DNA from: SCTD01 sp036675425
Lineage (GTDB): Bacteria > Actinomycetota > Actinomycetes > Mycobacteriales > SCTD01
Reading direction: 5' to 3'
Assembly (NCBI GenBank): GCA_036675425.1
Contig: JAKFFB010000314.1
Coordinates: 1-44,655 of the forward strand
Length of the DNA: 44,655 nt
The position numbers and the translations under genes were made by a program. The notes beneath the pieces were generated by a model, which did no database searches, was not told where the DNA came from, and saw only the letters and a list, made by a program, of their open reading frames with translations. How positions within the stretch are numbered: the first letter of the stretch is position 1; each line of letters starts with the position of its first letter. Shown one piece after another: positions 1 to 7,276 of the stretch.

Positions 1-1
1 G

Positions 2-64
2 GATCCGGACTTTGCCCGCAACCCGAAGATCCACCGTGCCTGGCGTTTGACCACGCAAGGCTGA
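2..64 (+). CDS. C-terminal 20 residues of an unidentified protein, possibly a transposase
   Basis: An open frame enters from the window edge and ends at TGA 62-64, giving a 20-residue tail that begins DPDFARNPK and ends RLTTQG. This stretch is visibly less GC-rich than everything after base 110. It lies directly against the point where the neighbouring sugar-binding protein loses its C-terminal part. The arrangement fits the end of an insertion element reading towards its own terminus, but I do not recognise the family and too little is present to name it. It could instead be an assembly join. Confidence 0.3.
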   Translation, partial: DPDFARNPKIHRAWRLTTQG

Positions 65-82
65 GAACTGGTGAAAAACTGT

Positions 83-119
83 CGCCTACTGCAGGCGTCT
101 TGACGCGACGCAGTAGGCG
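83..119. repeat. 10-bp perfect inverted repeat at the truncation point of the binding-protein gene
   Basis: CGCCTACTGC at 83-92 is repeated in inverted orientation as GCAGTAGGCG at 110-119, with a 17-base spacer. The right arm lies in normal coding sequence of the binding protein (residues DAYC). The left arm supplies its premature TAG. The repeat marks the boundary between typical host sequence and the atypical first 80 bases. It could be an element end, a recombination scar, or a fold-back assembly artefact. Confidence 0.5.
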
Positions 120-1015
120 TCGGAGGCGAGCAGCGACGCGCTCGGCCGCCCGGCCTCGGCGCGCGGCAGCGGGCGCACGTCGAACGAGAGCCCCTCCGCC
201 TTGCGGAACGACGGCACCGAGCGGCGGCTGTCGACGAAGACCGCGAGCTCTCCCGCGGCGAACTGGTCGGCAGGGTCGACGGCGGCCCGGGAGGTGGCGT
301 CGACGCCGTACTGCTGCAGGTCGAACAGCAGCTCCAGGGCGCGACGCGCCTCGGGGCCGTCGAGGGTCATCGCGGTGGGCTCGTCGGTGTCGTCGACGAC
401 CTCGCCCCCGGCGGTCCAGACGAAGGGCGCCACCGTGCGGATCTCCGCGGCGAAGCCGACCGCGGCGATCCCCTTGGCGTCGAGATCCCGTGCCAGGCCG
501 AGGAAGTCGTCCCAGGTCCAGGTCTCGTCCGGCAGCGCGAGGCCGGCCCGCGCCAGCAGGTCGAGGTTGAGGTAGGCCACGCTGCTGGAGGTGTTCTGGG
601 GGACGCAGGCGAGCTCGCCGTCGTAGGTGAAGGCCTCCAGCGCGGGCTCGTAGAACTCCTCCGGCGAGCGCTCGCCGAGGTCGGCGGGGGCGAGCACGCC
701 CCGCTCCACGAAGGGCCCGAGCCGGCGGTAGTTCAGCAGGAAGACGTCCGGCGGCTTGCCGCCCGCGAAGGCCGTCGAGAGCTTGGCGATGTGGTCGCCC
801 TGGTTCGGCACGCCCGTGAAGTCGACGGTGACGCCGGGACGCGCCGTCTCGTACGCCTCGATGAGCTCGCGCAGGGCGCTGAGCTCGCCCTCGCCGCCTG
901 CGGCCTGCACGGTGAGCGTGCCGGTGAGCCGGCCGTCCTGCGCCTCCTCGGGGGCGTCGGTGCCGCACGCCGCCAGCAGGCCGAGGAGCAGGAGCCCGGC
1001 GGCGGTTCGGCGCAT
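86..1015 (-). CDS. ABC transporter sugar-binding lipoprotein, C-terminally truncated
   Basis: This is an extracellular solute-binding protein (family 1, maltose/sugar type) that would deliver a carbohydrate to a membrane permease. The N-terminus from ATG 1015 is a lipoprotein signal, with a hydrophobic run followed by the lipobox LLAAC around residue 18. A GTG at 1036 is an alternative start 7 codons upstream. The MalE-like core is clear (for example FAGGKPPDVFLLNYR and WTWDDFL). Only about 309 residues are present, whereas family members usually have roughly 400-430. The frame stops at 86 just after SDAYCVASR, the point where full-length homologues normally continue into the last helical lobe. 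The gene follows the permease by 10 bases. It is probably non-functional or interrupted. Confidence 0.8.
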   Translation of the reverse strand: MRRTAAGLLLLGLLAACGTDAPEEAQDGRLTGTLTVQAAGGEGELSALRELIEAYETARPGVTVDFTGVPNQGDHIAKLSTAFAGGKPPDVFLLNYRRLGPFVERGVLAPADLGERSPEEFYEPALEAFTYDGELACVPQNTSSSVAYLNLDLLARAGLALPDETWTWDDFLGLARDLDAKGIAAVGFAAEIRTVAPFVWTAGGEVVDDTDEPTAMTLDGPEARRALELLFDLQQYGVDATSRAAVDPADQFAAGELAVFVDSRRSVPSFRKAEGLSFDVRPLPRAEAGRPSASLLASDAYCVASRRLQ

Positions 1016-1025
1016 GCCGGGGAAG

Positions 1026-1832
1026 CTACGACGCACGGTGCGGCCGGTCCTGCAGGCCGAGCAGCGGTCGCTGCACGGCGAGCAGCGCGAGGACAGCGGG
1101 CAGCGCGAGGACCGCTGCCCCGGCGAACAGGACGGACTGCTCGACGCCGTCGAGGGTCACCAGCTCGCCGATGCCCAGCGGCAGCGTGCGGGTGTCCTCG
1201 GACTGCGCGTAGAGCAGCGCGTCGAGGTAGTTGCCCCAGTGGAAGACGAACGCCACAGCGGCGATCGCGGTCGTCGTCGCGGTCACCAGCGGCAGCCCGA
1301 CCCGCCACCAGGTGGTCAGCGCCGAAGCCCCCTCCAGCCGCGCGGCCTCCCACAGCTCCGGCGGCACCCGCCGGAACGCGCGGTAGGCCAGGAGCACCGT
1401 GAACGGCGTCGTCGCGGCGAGCGCCGGCGCGACCAGCGGCACGAGGGTGTCGAGCACCCCGGCCTCGAGGTAGAGCACGAAGCGCGGGATCCACAGCATG
1501 GGCAGGGGTACGAGCAGCAGCGCGGTGGTCGCGCCCACCAGCCAGCGCCGGCTGCGGGGCGGCAGCTGGGCCAGCACGAAGCCCGCCCACGAGGCGATCA
1601 GCGTCGCGAGCGGTACAGCCACCACGACCACGAGCAGGCTGTTGCGGAGCAGCCGCCCCAGCGGGGTCATCTCCCCCAGCCGGCCGTACGCGCCGAGGCT
1701 CGGGTCGGTGGGCAGCACCTCGAGCCCGGCCGGCGGCGGCAGCCCGACGCGGCGCAGCGAGCCGGCGAGGACGAGGGCGAGGGGGGCGAGGAACACCACG
1801 ACGACGAGCAGCCGCAGCGCAGTCCCCCGCAC
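1026..1832 (-). CDS. ABC transporter carbohydrate permease, MalG type
   Basis: This is an inner-membrane permease of 268 residues with about six hydrophobic helices. The EAA loop that contacts the ATPase is present near residues 158-178 (ELWEAARLEGAS). The first helix starts directly at the N-terminus, as is normal for MalG-type subunits. GTG at 1832-1830 overlaps the TAG stop of the upstream HIT gene by one base (TAGTG), so translation is probably coupled. The substrate-binding gene follows 10 bases after the stop. No MalF-type partner permease and no ATPase lie in the window. The system is either incomplete here or uses subunits encoded elsewhere. Confidence 0.88.
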   Translation of the reverse strand: MRGTALRLLVVVVFLAPLALVLAGSLRRVGLPPPAGLEVLPTDPSLGAYGRLGEMTPLGRLLRNSLLVVVVAVPLATLIASWAGFVLAQLPPRSRRWLVGATTALLLVPLPMLWIPRFVLYLEAGVLDTLVPLVAPALAATTPFTVLLAYRAFRRVPPELWEAARLEGASALTTWWRVGLPLVTATTTAIAAVAFVFHWGNYLDALLYAQSEDTRTLPLGIGELVTLDGVEQSVLFAGAAVLALPAVLALLAVQRPLLGLQDRPHRAS

Positions 1833-2359
1833 TAGACCGAGGCCCAGGCCTGGGCGAGCAGGTCGCGGGTGTCCGGCAGCAGCTGCGGGAGCACGCGGGT
1901 GTGCCCGACCACCGGCATGAAGTTGGTGTCGCCGCCCCAGCGCGGGACGACGTGCTGGTGCAGGTGCGCCGCGATGCCGGCGCCGCCCACGACGCCGAGG
2001 TTCATGCCGACGTTGAAGCCCTGCGCGCCGGTGGCGTGCTTCAGCGCCCGCAGCGCGTGCTGGGTGAGGTCCGCGACCTCGGCGGCCTCCTCCGGCGTCA
2101 GCTCGTCGTACTCCGCCACGTGCCGGTACGGCACCAGCATCAGGTGGCCGGAGTTGTACGGGTAGAGGTTGAGCACGGCGTACGCCAGCGCGCCGCGGTG
2201 CACGACCAGCCCCTCGCGGTCGTCCATCGGCGGGATCGCGCAGAACGGGCAGTCGCCGCCCTTGCCCTCGCCCTTGATGTAGGCCATCCGGTGCGGGGTG
2301 TAGAGCCGGGCGAACGCGTCGGCGATCCCGACGCCCTCCTGGACCTCGTGCTCGGTCAT
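1832..2359 (-). CDS. HIT-family hydrolase/phosphorylase, Ap4A phosphorylase-like
   Basis: This 175-residue protein has the histidine-triad active site HLHQHVV at residues 133-139, and a CPFC pair at 37-40 that probably binds zinc. It resembles the mycobacterial Ap4A phosphorylase (Rv2613c), which removes diadenosine tetraphosphate. Synthetases such as ThrS can make that nucleotide as a side product. ATG 2359 overlaps the thrS stop in an ATGA-type junction, as in other actinobacteria. A longer frame extends upstream antisense-like inside thrS, but the coupled ATG is the credible start. Confidence 0.9.
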   Translation of the reverse strand: MTEHEVQEGVGIADAFARLYTPHRMAYIKGEGKGGDCPFCAIPPMDDREGLVVHRGALAYAVLNLYPYNSGHLMLVPYRHVAEYDELTPEEAAEVADLTQHALRALKHATGAQGFNVGMNLGVVGGAGIAAHLHQHVVPRWGGDTNFMPVVGHTRVLPQLLPDTRDLLAQAWASV

Positions 2360-4314
2360 GTCCTGTCCCGGACCGCCTGCACGACCTTCGCCACGGCCTC
2401 GTCGACCGGGACGCCGTTCTCCTGCGTCCCGTCGCGGTAGCGGAAGGAGACGGCGTCCTTGCTGACGTCCTCCTCGCCGGCGATGAGCATGAAGGGCACC
2501 TTGGACTTCTGCGCGGTGCGGATCTTCTTCTGCATCCGGTCGTCGGAGGTGTCCACCTCGACCCGGATCCCCTGCGCGCGCAGCTTGTCCGCCACCGACT
2601 GCAGGTAGCCGTCGTAGTCGCTGTGCACGGGGATGCCGACCACCTGCACCGGCGACAGCCAGGCCGGGAAGGCGCCGGCGTAGTGCTCCAGCAGGACGCC
2701 GAAGAAGCGCTCGATGGAGCCGAAGAGCGCGCGGTGCAGCATCACCGGGCGCTGCCTGGTGCCGTCGGCGGACTGGTACTCGATGTCGAACCGCTCGGGC
2801 AGGTTCGGGTCGACCTGGATGGTCGACATCTGCCAGGTGCGGCCGATCGCGTCGCGCGCCTGCACGCTGATCTTCGGCCCGTAGAAGGCTGCGCCGCCCG
2901 GGTCGGGCACGAGCTCCAGGCCGGACCGGTCGGCAGCCGCCTGCAGGGCTGCCGTCGACCGCTCCCACATCTCGTCGTCGCCGATGAACTTGTCGGAGTC
3001 GTCGCGGGTGGACAGCTCGAGGTAGAAGTCGGTCAGCCCGAAGTCGCGCAGCAGGCCGAGGATGAAGTCGAGGACGCCGCTGATCTCGTCGCCCATGTCC
3101 TCGAGCGTGGTGAAGATGTGCGCGTCGTCCATGGTCAGGCCGCGGACGCGGGTGAGGCCGTGCACCACGCCGGACTTCTCGTAGCGGTAGACCGACCCGA
3201 ACTCGAAGAGCCGCAGCGGCAGGTCGCGGTAGCTCCGGCCCCGGCTCTTGTAGACCAGGATGTGCATCGGGCAGTTCATCGGCTTGAGGTAGTAGTCGGT
3301 GCCCTCGAACTGCATCGGCGGGAACATCGTGTCCGCGTAGTACGGCAGGTGCCCGCTGGTGAGGAACAGGTCCTCCTTGGTGATGTGCGGGGTGTTCACG
3401 AAGGAGTAGCCCGCCTCCTCGTGCCGCTGCCGCGAGTAGTCCTCCATGACCCGCCGGACGATGCCGCCCTTGGGATGGAAGACCGCGAGCCCGGAGCCGA
3501 TCTCGTCGGGGAAGCTGAAGAGGTCGAGCTCTGCGCCGAGCCGCCGGTGGTCGCGCTTCTCGGCCTCCTCGAGCATCGTCAGGTGGGCCTTGAGTGCGTC
3601 CTTGCTCTCCCAGGCGGTGCCGTAGATGCGCTGCAGCATCGGGTTCTTCTGGTCGCCGCGCCAGTAGGCCGCGGCGGTGCGCATGAGCTTCCAGGCAGGG
3701 ATGTCGCGGGTGGTCGGCAGGTGCGGCCCTCGGCAGAGGTCCTTCCAGACCAGCTCCTCGCCGGCGAGGTTGTCGTAGATGGTGAGCTCGGCGCCGCCGA
3801 CCTCGACGCTGCTTCCGTCGTCCTCGCTCGAGCCGCCCTTGAGCCCGATGAGCTCGAGCTTGAACGGCTCGTCGGCGAGCTCCTCGCGCGCGGCGTCCTC
3901 GTCGACGACCCGGCGGCTGAACCTCTGCCGCTGGCGGGTGATGTCGCTCATCCGCTTCTCGATGGCGACCAGGTCCTCGGGCGTGAACGGCCGCTCGGGC
4001 AGGAAGTCGTAGTAGAAGCCGTCCTTCACGGGCGGCCCGATGCCGAGCTTCGTGCCCGGGAACAGGTCCTGGACCGCCTGCGCGAGGACGTGAGCCGCGC
4101 TGTGCCGCAGCACGGCGCGGCCGTCCTCGCTGGCGTACGGCACGGCCTCCACGACGTCGCCCTCGGCGACGACGTGGGCCAGGTCGCGCAGCTCGCCGTT
4201 CACCCGGGCGACGGCGGTGTCCTTGACCCCCGCTGCCTTGAGGACGTCGCCGGCCGTCGTCCCCGCCTGCTCCCCGGTCACGGGCGGTAGGGCGAGGGCG
4301 GGATCGGACGGCAC
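2356..4314 (-). CDS. thrS: Threonine-tRNA ligase
   Basis: This is a class II aminoacyl-tRNA synthetase of 652 residues that charges tRNA-Thr. It contains an N-terminal TGS domain (about 5-65), the editing domain with HSAAH at 71-75 that hydrolyses Ser-tRNA-Thr, the catalytic core with the NCPMHI zinc-ligand segment, and a C-terminal anticodon-binding domain. The length is close to the usual 640-690. GTG 4314 is preceded by a GGAG ribosome-binding site about 8 bases upstream. A TAGGCT -10-like element lies at 4352-4357 on the minus strand. Confidence 0.97.
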   Translation of the reverse strand: MPSDPALALPPVTGEQAGTTAGDVLKAAGVKDTAVARVNGELRDLAHVVAEGDVVEAVPYASEDGRAVLRHSAAHVLAQAVQDLFPGTKLGIGPPVKDGFYYDFLPERPFTPEDLVAIEKRMSDITRQRQRFSRRVVDEDAAREELADEPFKLELIGLKGGSSEDDGSSVEVGGAELTIYDNLAGEELVWKDLCRGPHLPTTRDIPAWKLMRTAAAYWRGDQKNPMLQRIYGTAWESKDALKAHLTMLEEAEKRDHRRLGAELDLFSFPDEIGSGLAVFHPKGGIVRRVMEDYSRQRHEEAGYSFVNTPHITKEDLFLTSGHLPYYADTMFPPMQFEGTDYYLKPMNCPMHILVYKSRGRSYRDLPLRLFEFGSVYRYEKSGVVHGLTRVRGLTMDDAHIFTTLEDMGDEISGVLDFILGLLRDFGLTDFYLELSTRDDSDKFIGDDEMWERSTAALQAAADRSGLELVPDPGGAAFYGPKISVQARDAIGRTWQMSTIQVDPNLPERFDIEYQSADGTRQRPVMLHRALFGSIERFFGVLLEHYAGAFPAWLSPVQVVGIPVHSDYDGYLQSVADKLRAQGIRVEVDTSDDRMQKKIRTAQKSKVPFMLIAGEEDVSKDAVSFRYRDGTQENGVPVDEAVAKVVQAVRDRT

Positions 4315-4351
4315 GAGAGGGCTCCAGGGACGCGGCGAGCAGGGTCCGCCG

Positions 4352-4357
4352 AGCCTA
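4352..4357 (-). promoter_or_regulatory. Possible -10 element upstream of thrS
   Basis: Read on the minus strand this is TAGGCT, a common actinobacterial -10 hexamer, 37 bases before the thrS GTG. It would give a short leader of about 30 bases that includes the GGAG ribosome-binding site. No convincing TTGACA-like -35 is seen 16-18 bases upstream. Support is therefore sequence resemblance only. Confidence 0.3.
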
Positions 4358-4360
4358 GTG

Positions 4361-4804
4361 TCAGGAGGCGAGCGTCGCCTCGACGGTGACGTCGACCGCC
4401 GCGAGCGCCTTGCTGACCGGGCAGCCGTTCTCGGCGGCCTCGGCGGCCTTCCGGAAGCCCGCCTCGTCCAGGCCGTCGACCTCGCAGACCGCCTTCAGGC
4501 GGATCGCGGTGAGGATGAAGCCGCCGTTCTTGGCGTCGGGACCCAGGTCGACCTCCGCGACGACCTCGATGCCGTGCGGGGTGCCGCCGGCCTGGGCGAT
4601 CTCGTTCGACAGCGACATCGCGAAGCAGGCCGAGTGGCCGGCGGCGATGAGCTCCTCCGGGCTGGTGACGCCCTGCGGGTCGTCCGACGCGCGCTTGGGG
4701 AAGTCGACCGGGTAGGTCCCGACCCCGCTGCTGGTCAGCTCGACCTGGCCGGTGCCGTCGGTCAGGCCGCCGTTCCAGGCGGTGCGTGCGGTACGAGTGG
4801 GCAT
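4361..4804 (-). CDS. osmC: OsmC-family peroxiredoxin
   Basis: This 147-residue cytoplasmic protein has the two redox cysteines of the OsmC/Ohr fold: Cys60 in GHSACFAMSL and Cys128 in ENGCPVSKAL. OsmC enzymes reduce organic hydroperoxides and are commonly induced by osmotic or oxidative stress. The N-terminal segment (TARTAWNGGL) matches the OsmC rather than the Ohr subgroup. ATG 4804 is preceded by GAGGAG about 8 bases upstream. It is transcribed in the same direction as thrS, with only the putative thrS promoter between them. Confidence 0.92.
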   Translation of the reverse strand: MPTRTARTAWNGGLTDGTGQVELTSSGVGTYPVDFPKRASDDPQGVTSPEELIAAGHSACFAMSLSNEIAQAGGTPHGIEVVAEVDLGPDAKNGGFILTAIRLKAVCEVDGLDEAGFRKAAEAAENGCPVSKALAAVDVTVEATLAS

Positions 4805-4871
4805 GGGGTCTCCTCAGCAGGCAGGGTCAGGTCTTGTGGGGTCAAGCCCCCGACAGCCTGTCCGATTCCCG

Positions 4872-5477
4872 TCAGTCGTGCGCGATGTCCACGACCAGGC
4901 GCGCCGGCTCGGCCAGCCGGAAGACCGTGAAGGGCCGCTCGCCGTCGACCCCGACGAAGGCCTCGTAGACCCCCTCGAACACCGATCCGAGGACGACGTC
5001 CTCCACCACCTCGAGGTCCGCTCCGACCGTGGCGCGCTCGGCCTCCTCGACGCCGGTGTCGAAGGGGTAGCCCGTACCGCTGATCAGCACGACGAGCGTC
5101 TTGTCCCCCTTCACCTCGACCGGGTCGCCGGAGCCGTCGCGGCGCGGGTCGTCGACGTACTCGACCGTCCACCCGGGCGCGCCCGCCTCGCGGCCGTCCA
5201 GCTCGAAGACGACCCGGTCGTACCCGTCCTGTCGCGCGGCGCGGACCGCGACGACGGACAGCGGCCCTCCGGTGGGCTCCTCCTCGACCCGGCCGGTGCC
5301 GCCCGCGAAGGCGGCCTTGGTGGGGCTCGGGCTCGCCGACGGCTCCGCGGCGGCGGTGGCCGGCGCGGTGGACGGCGAGGGGCGCGTCGTGGCTCCCGTG
5401 CCGCTGAGCTCCGGGTCGTCGCCGCAGGCGGTGGCGAGCAGGCAGGCGCTGAGGGCGAGGACGAGGCGGCGGCGCAT
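4872..5477 (-). CDS. Secreted lipoprotein with AMIN-like domain
   Basis: The 201-residue product starts with a lipoprotein signal (MRRRLVLALSACLLATAC; modified Cys near residue 18). A low-complexity linker rich in Pro, Ser, Thr and Ala follows to about residue 70. The rest is a compact domain containing YDRVVFELDG and LVVDIAHD at the very end, as in AMIN-like domains of actinobacterial exported proteins. Such domains are thought to bind envelope polymers; the role here is unknown. A long frame continues upstream of ATG 5477, but it runs antisense through the GAF-ANTAR gene and is not used. CACACT lies 6 bases before the ATG, so the mRNA may be leaderless. Confidence 0.82.
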   Translation of the reverse strand: MRRRLVLALSACLLATACGDDPELSGTGATTRPSPSTAPATAAAEPSASPSPTKAAFAGGTGRVEEEPTGGPLSVVAVRAARQDGYDRVVFELDGREAGAPGWTVEYVDDPRRDGSGDPVEVKGDKTLVVLISGTGYPFDTGVEEAERATVGADLEVVEDVVLGSVFEGVYEAFVGVDGERPFTVFRLAEPARLVVDIAHD

Positions 5478-5561
5478 GGCGGGAGTGTGCCGGGCGAGCG
5501 CCCTGAGGTCCGGGAGGCGCGGCCGCCCAGCAGCGCCCTCTACCTCTGACAGGATGCCGCG

Positions 5562-6314
5562 GTGGAGATCAGCCGGGTACGCGAGCGCCTCGGCGCAGCG
5601 CTGACCGGCGCTGAGACGCCGCTGTCTGCCGCCGACCGGCTGTGCGAGGCGTGTGTGGACCTCCTGGACGTCGACGGCGCGTCGATCACTCTCGTCAGGG
5701 ACGGCGCGAGCCGGGGCACGTTCGGGAGCAGCGGCGAGCTCAGCCGAAGGCTGGACGAGCTGCAGTTCACCTACGGCGAGGGGCCCTCGATGGAGGCCGT
5801 GGAGACGAACCGGCCCGTCTCCGCGCAGGACCTCGACTCGCCCGATGAGGACCGGTGGCCCGCGCTGGCGCAGGCGGTCCTGGCGCATGGAGTCCGGGCG
5901 TTGTACGCCCTGCCGGTGACCATCGCGAGCACCCCGCTCGGCGCGCTCGACCTGTATCGGCACCGCAGCGGCCCGCTCGACGGCACGGCTCTCATGGGCG
6001 GTCTCTGGGCAGCGGCACTGGCGTCCCTGCCACTCCTGGACCTGATGCACGCCGACGTCGACTGGCAGGCCGCGGGAGACAAGGCCGAGGCGTTCGACCA
6101 GCTCGCGTCCTTGGAACGCGTGGAGGTCTACCAGGCCACCGGGATGATCATCGCGGAGTTCGACATCGATCCGGCGAGCGCCGTCTCGCTGCTCCGCGCG
6201 CACGCCGTGTCTCACGACCTCACCGCGAGCGAGGCGGCCTACCGCGTCCTCGACCGCCGCATCCTGCTGAGGGACGGCGTCCTCCGCACGGCAGACGGCG
6301 GGGAGGGGCGGTGA
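5562..6314 (+). CDS. GAF-ANTAR regulator 1
   Basis: This is a 250-residue predicted signal-responsive transcription antiterminator. An N-terminal GAF sensor domain (about residues 15-165) is followed by an ANTAR RNA-binding domain (about 180-240; ERVEVYQATGMI and AAYRVLDRRI). ANTAR domains bind paired hairpins in nascent RNA and suppress termination. The GTG start is preceded by CAGGAT at 5550-5555, which may act as a -10 for a leaderless mRNA or, through AGGA, as a ribosome-binding site. The gene overlaps the next GAF-ANTAR gene by 4 bases. No transmembrane segment or phosphoacceptor domain is present. The GAF ligand cannot be inferred. Confidence 0.88.
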   Translation: MEISRVRERLGAALTGAETPLSAADRLCEACVDLLDVDGASITLVRDGASRGTFGSSGELSRRLDELQFTYGEGPSMEAVETNRPVSAQDLDSPDEDRWPALAQAVLAHGVRALYALPVTIASTPLGALDLYRHRSGPLDGTALMGGLWAAALASLPLLDLMHADVDWQAAGDKAEAFDQLASLERVEVYQATGMIIAEFDIDPASAVSLLRAHAVSHDLTASEAAYRVLDRRILLRDGVLRTADGGEGR

Positions 6315-7057
6315 GCCGCGAGGACGAGCTCGTCGAGGCGTTCGTGTCCATGGCGGGGAGCCTCGTCGCCGGCCACGACGTCACGGACCTGCTCAACCGT
6401 CTCACCGCCAGCTGTGGTCGCCTGATCGACGTCACCGCAGCCGGGTTGCTGCTGGCGGACCGGCGCGGCGCCCTGCACGTCGTCGCTGCGTCCTCTCAGG
6501 ACGCCGCCGACCTGGAAGGGTTCCAGGCGCAGCGCTCAGAGATACCGTGCCACGACTGCTACCAGGACGGGCGACCCGTGCTGGTGCCCGATGTCGCTGC
6601 CGTCGCGGATCGCTGGCCGGGCTTCGTCCTCGTGGCCCTGGAGCACGGCGTCAGGAGCGTTCATGCGGTCCCGCTTCGCCTGCGAGACCAAGTGCTCGGC
6701 GCGCTCGGCTTGTTCGGCTCAGCTCCTGGCGCGCTCAACGACAGAGACCTGCGGCTGGCGCAGGCGCTCGCCGACGTCGCTTCGATCTCCATCGTCCAGG
6801 ACCGGGTCGCCGCCGATCGGGAGGCGGTCAACGAGCAGCTCCAGACGGCTCTGGACACGCGTGTGCTGGTGGAGCAGGCCAAGGGCGTGCTCGCCCAGAA
6901 GGGCGGTCTGACCATGCCCGATGCCTACGCCGCACTCGTCCGGTACGCCCGTGACCACAACCTCAAGCTCGGTCACCTCGCCCGCGCCCTCGTCGAGCGG
7001 ACGGTGCCGCCTCGACTGGTCCTCGAACACGCCCGGCGCGTCGACGGTCGGGCCTGA
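6311..7057 (+). CDS. GAF-ANTAR regulator 2
   Basis: This is a second GAF-ANTAR protein, 248 residues, starting at GTG 6311 within the stop of the first gene (GTGA). The GAF domain (about residues 10-165) has the PCHDCYQDG segment typical of this actinobacterial subgroup. The two cysteines there could take part in metal or redox sensing, but that is speculation. The ANTAR domain (about 180-240) contains VEQAKGVLAQ. The tandem pair probably forms an operon, and its products may heterodimerise. A longer frame upstream of 6311 is an out-of-phase overlap with regulator 1 and is not coding. Confidence 0.9.
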   Translation: MSREDELVEAFVSMAGSLVAGHDVTDLLNRLTASCGRLIDVTAAGLLLADRRGALHVVAASSQDAADLEGFQAQRSEIPCHDCYQDGRPVLVPDVAAVADRWPGFVLVALEHGVRSVHAVPLRLRDQVLGALGLFGSAPGALNDRDLRLAQALADVASISIVQDRVAADREAVNEQLQTALDTRVLVEQAKGVLAQKGGLTMPDAYAALVRYARDHNLKLGHLARALVERTVPPRLVLEHARRVDGRA

Positions 7058-7104
7058 CCTCTCCCCCGGTCTCCGACGGCCCGCGTACGGCGGCTCGGGA
7101 GAGG
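7058..7104 (+). terminator. Hairpin after the GAF-ANTAR operon
   Basis: CCTCTCCC at 7058-7065, immediately after the stop codon, pairs perfectly with GGGAGAGG at 7097-7104. The 31-base loop is itself GC-rich. There is no U-tract, which is usual for high-GC actinobacteria. The same hairpin could serve as a terminator or as an ANTAR target; nothing in the sequence decides between these. The rest of the gap to 7276 shows no other clear element. Confidence 0.35.
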
Positions 7105-7276
7105 AGTCCGGGCGCGCGGCGCCCGGTCGGGCCTACCGGGACCGCTCGGGGGTTGCGGAGCGTCGCGCGTTTGCCATCCGACATCGGTGGGGCAGAATTG
7201 CGACGACATTGAGGGCGAAAGAACCCCCGACGCGTCCAGACCATGCGCGCGTCACCTATCTCTGAGGTGACGTTGC

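Noticed and set aside
2623..4290. Plus-strand open frame of 555 codons opposite thrS
   Set aside because: It is antisense to an unmistakable thrS and has no domain.
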